Positions 4,831 to 5,006 of a stretch of DNA of 5,006 nucleotides are shown here, one piece after another. Source of the DNA: Thermogutta sp. (GTDB lineage: Bacteria > Planctomycetota > Planctomycetia > Pirellulales > Thermoguttaceae); contig NZ_JACIYL010000284.1 of assembly GCF_014359955.1 (NCBI RefSeq), positions 1 to 5,006 on the forward strand, given 5' to 3'. The notes below the pieces were generated by a model, which searched no databases, was not told the DNA's origin, and saw only the letters and a program-made list of their open reading frames with translations. Every line of letters begins with the position of its first letter. Position 1 is the first letter of the stretch. The position numbers were made by a program, and so were the translations under genes.

Positions 4831-5006
4831 TTACCACGGCCGGAGAATCCAGCTTTCGGGGAAGAGCTTGCTGACCAGCCAGTAGCCGATCGCCAGGCCG
4901 AGAAGCCCCGAGACAACAAATCCCACAATCCCGATAAGGGCACGGGGGAGCGTGATCCCGAACCCCAGCCGGACGCGATCGCCAGCCAGTCTCGATCGCA
5001 CGCCCG
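4831..5006 (-). CDS. C-terminus of a membrane protein (partial, unidentified)
   Basis: The minus strand is open from the right edge to a TAA at 4833-4831, giving 57 visible residues. An arginine-rich segment (RSRLAGDRVRLGF) precedes one clear hydrophobic helix, about visible residues 22-44 (ALIGIVGFVVSGLLGLAIGYWLV), containing a GxxxG packing motif (G36/G40). A short polar tail follows, ending SWILRPW. The positive charge before the helix suggests that side faces the cytoplasm. The gene converges on the synthetase-GNAT gene and ends 20 bp from its terminator. I do not recognise the family from this fragment; the rest lies outside the window. Confidence 0.6.
   Translation of the reverse strand, partial: GVRSRLAGDRVRLGFGITLPRALIGIVGFVVSGLLGLAIGYWLVSKLFPESWILRPW

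Noticed and set aside
3459..4943. 494-codon open frame on the minus strand
   Set aside because: It is antisense to the synthetase-GNAT gene, runs across that gene's terminator and into the partial membrane-protein gene in another frame, and has no family resemblance. It is a GC-rich shadow.

Overview
The window looks like chromosomal DNA of a GC-rich bacterium. The most economical guess is a planctomycete. The reasons are a small stand-alone PilZ protein with a planctomycete-like 'LSxxGLGFYH' core, GTG starts, a gene-poor 1.5-kb spacer and many short hairpin repeats (CTTTAG-loop and ACARG-loop types) of the kind seen in planctomycete genomes. No rRNA or other phylogenetic marker is present, so this remains an inference.

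Layout, left to right. (1) 1-63 may hold the last 20 codons of a plus-strand gene (weak). (2) 123-548, minus strand: a complete 141-aa PilZ-domain protein, a probable cyclic-di-GMP receptor with a strong Shine-Dalgarno. (3) 549-2057: about 1.5 kb without a convincing gene. It contains an operator-like inverted repeat (753-772), a strong 12-bp stem-loop (1012-1042), and a diverged direct repeat of about 60 bp present twice (1051-1113 and 1434-1494), each copy with inverted ends. The two copies bracket a cluster of short hairpins (1145-1210, 1239-1261, 1271-1293, 1377-1400). Two of the hairpin families keep their loop while the stem bases change in a compensating way. (4) 2058-4745, plus strand: the dominant gene, 895 aa. 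It is an ADP-forming acyl-CoA synthetase (alpha and beta parts fused) carrying a C-terminal GNAT acetyltransferase, the architecture of Pat/YfiQ-type protein acetyltransferases. Unlike what is reported for the enteric Pat proteins, both catalytic histidines of the synthetase seem to be present. A clean intrinsic terminator follows (4783-4811). (5) 4831-5006, minus strand: the C-terminal 57 residues of a membrane protein that runs off the right edge, convergent with the large gene.

The genes do not form an operon. pilZ and the synthetase-GNAT gene are divergent across the repeat-rich spacer, and the synthetase-GNAT gene and the membrane-protein gene converge on the terminator. The best candidates for something not routinely described are the repeat block at about 1012-1490 and the intact-looking synthetase active site in the acetyltransferase fusion. 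No convincing new multi-gene system is visible.
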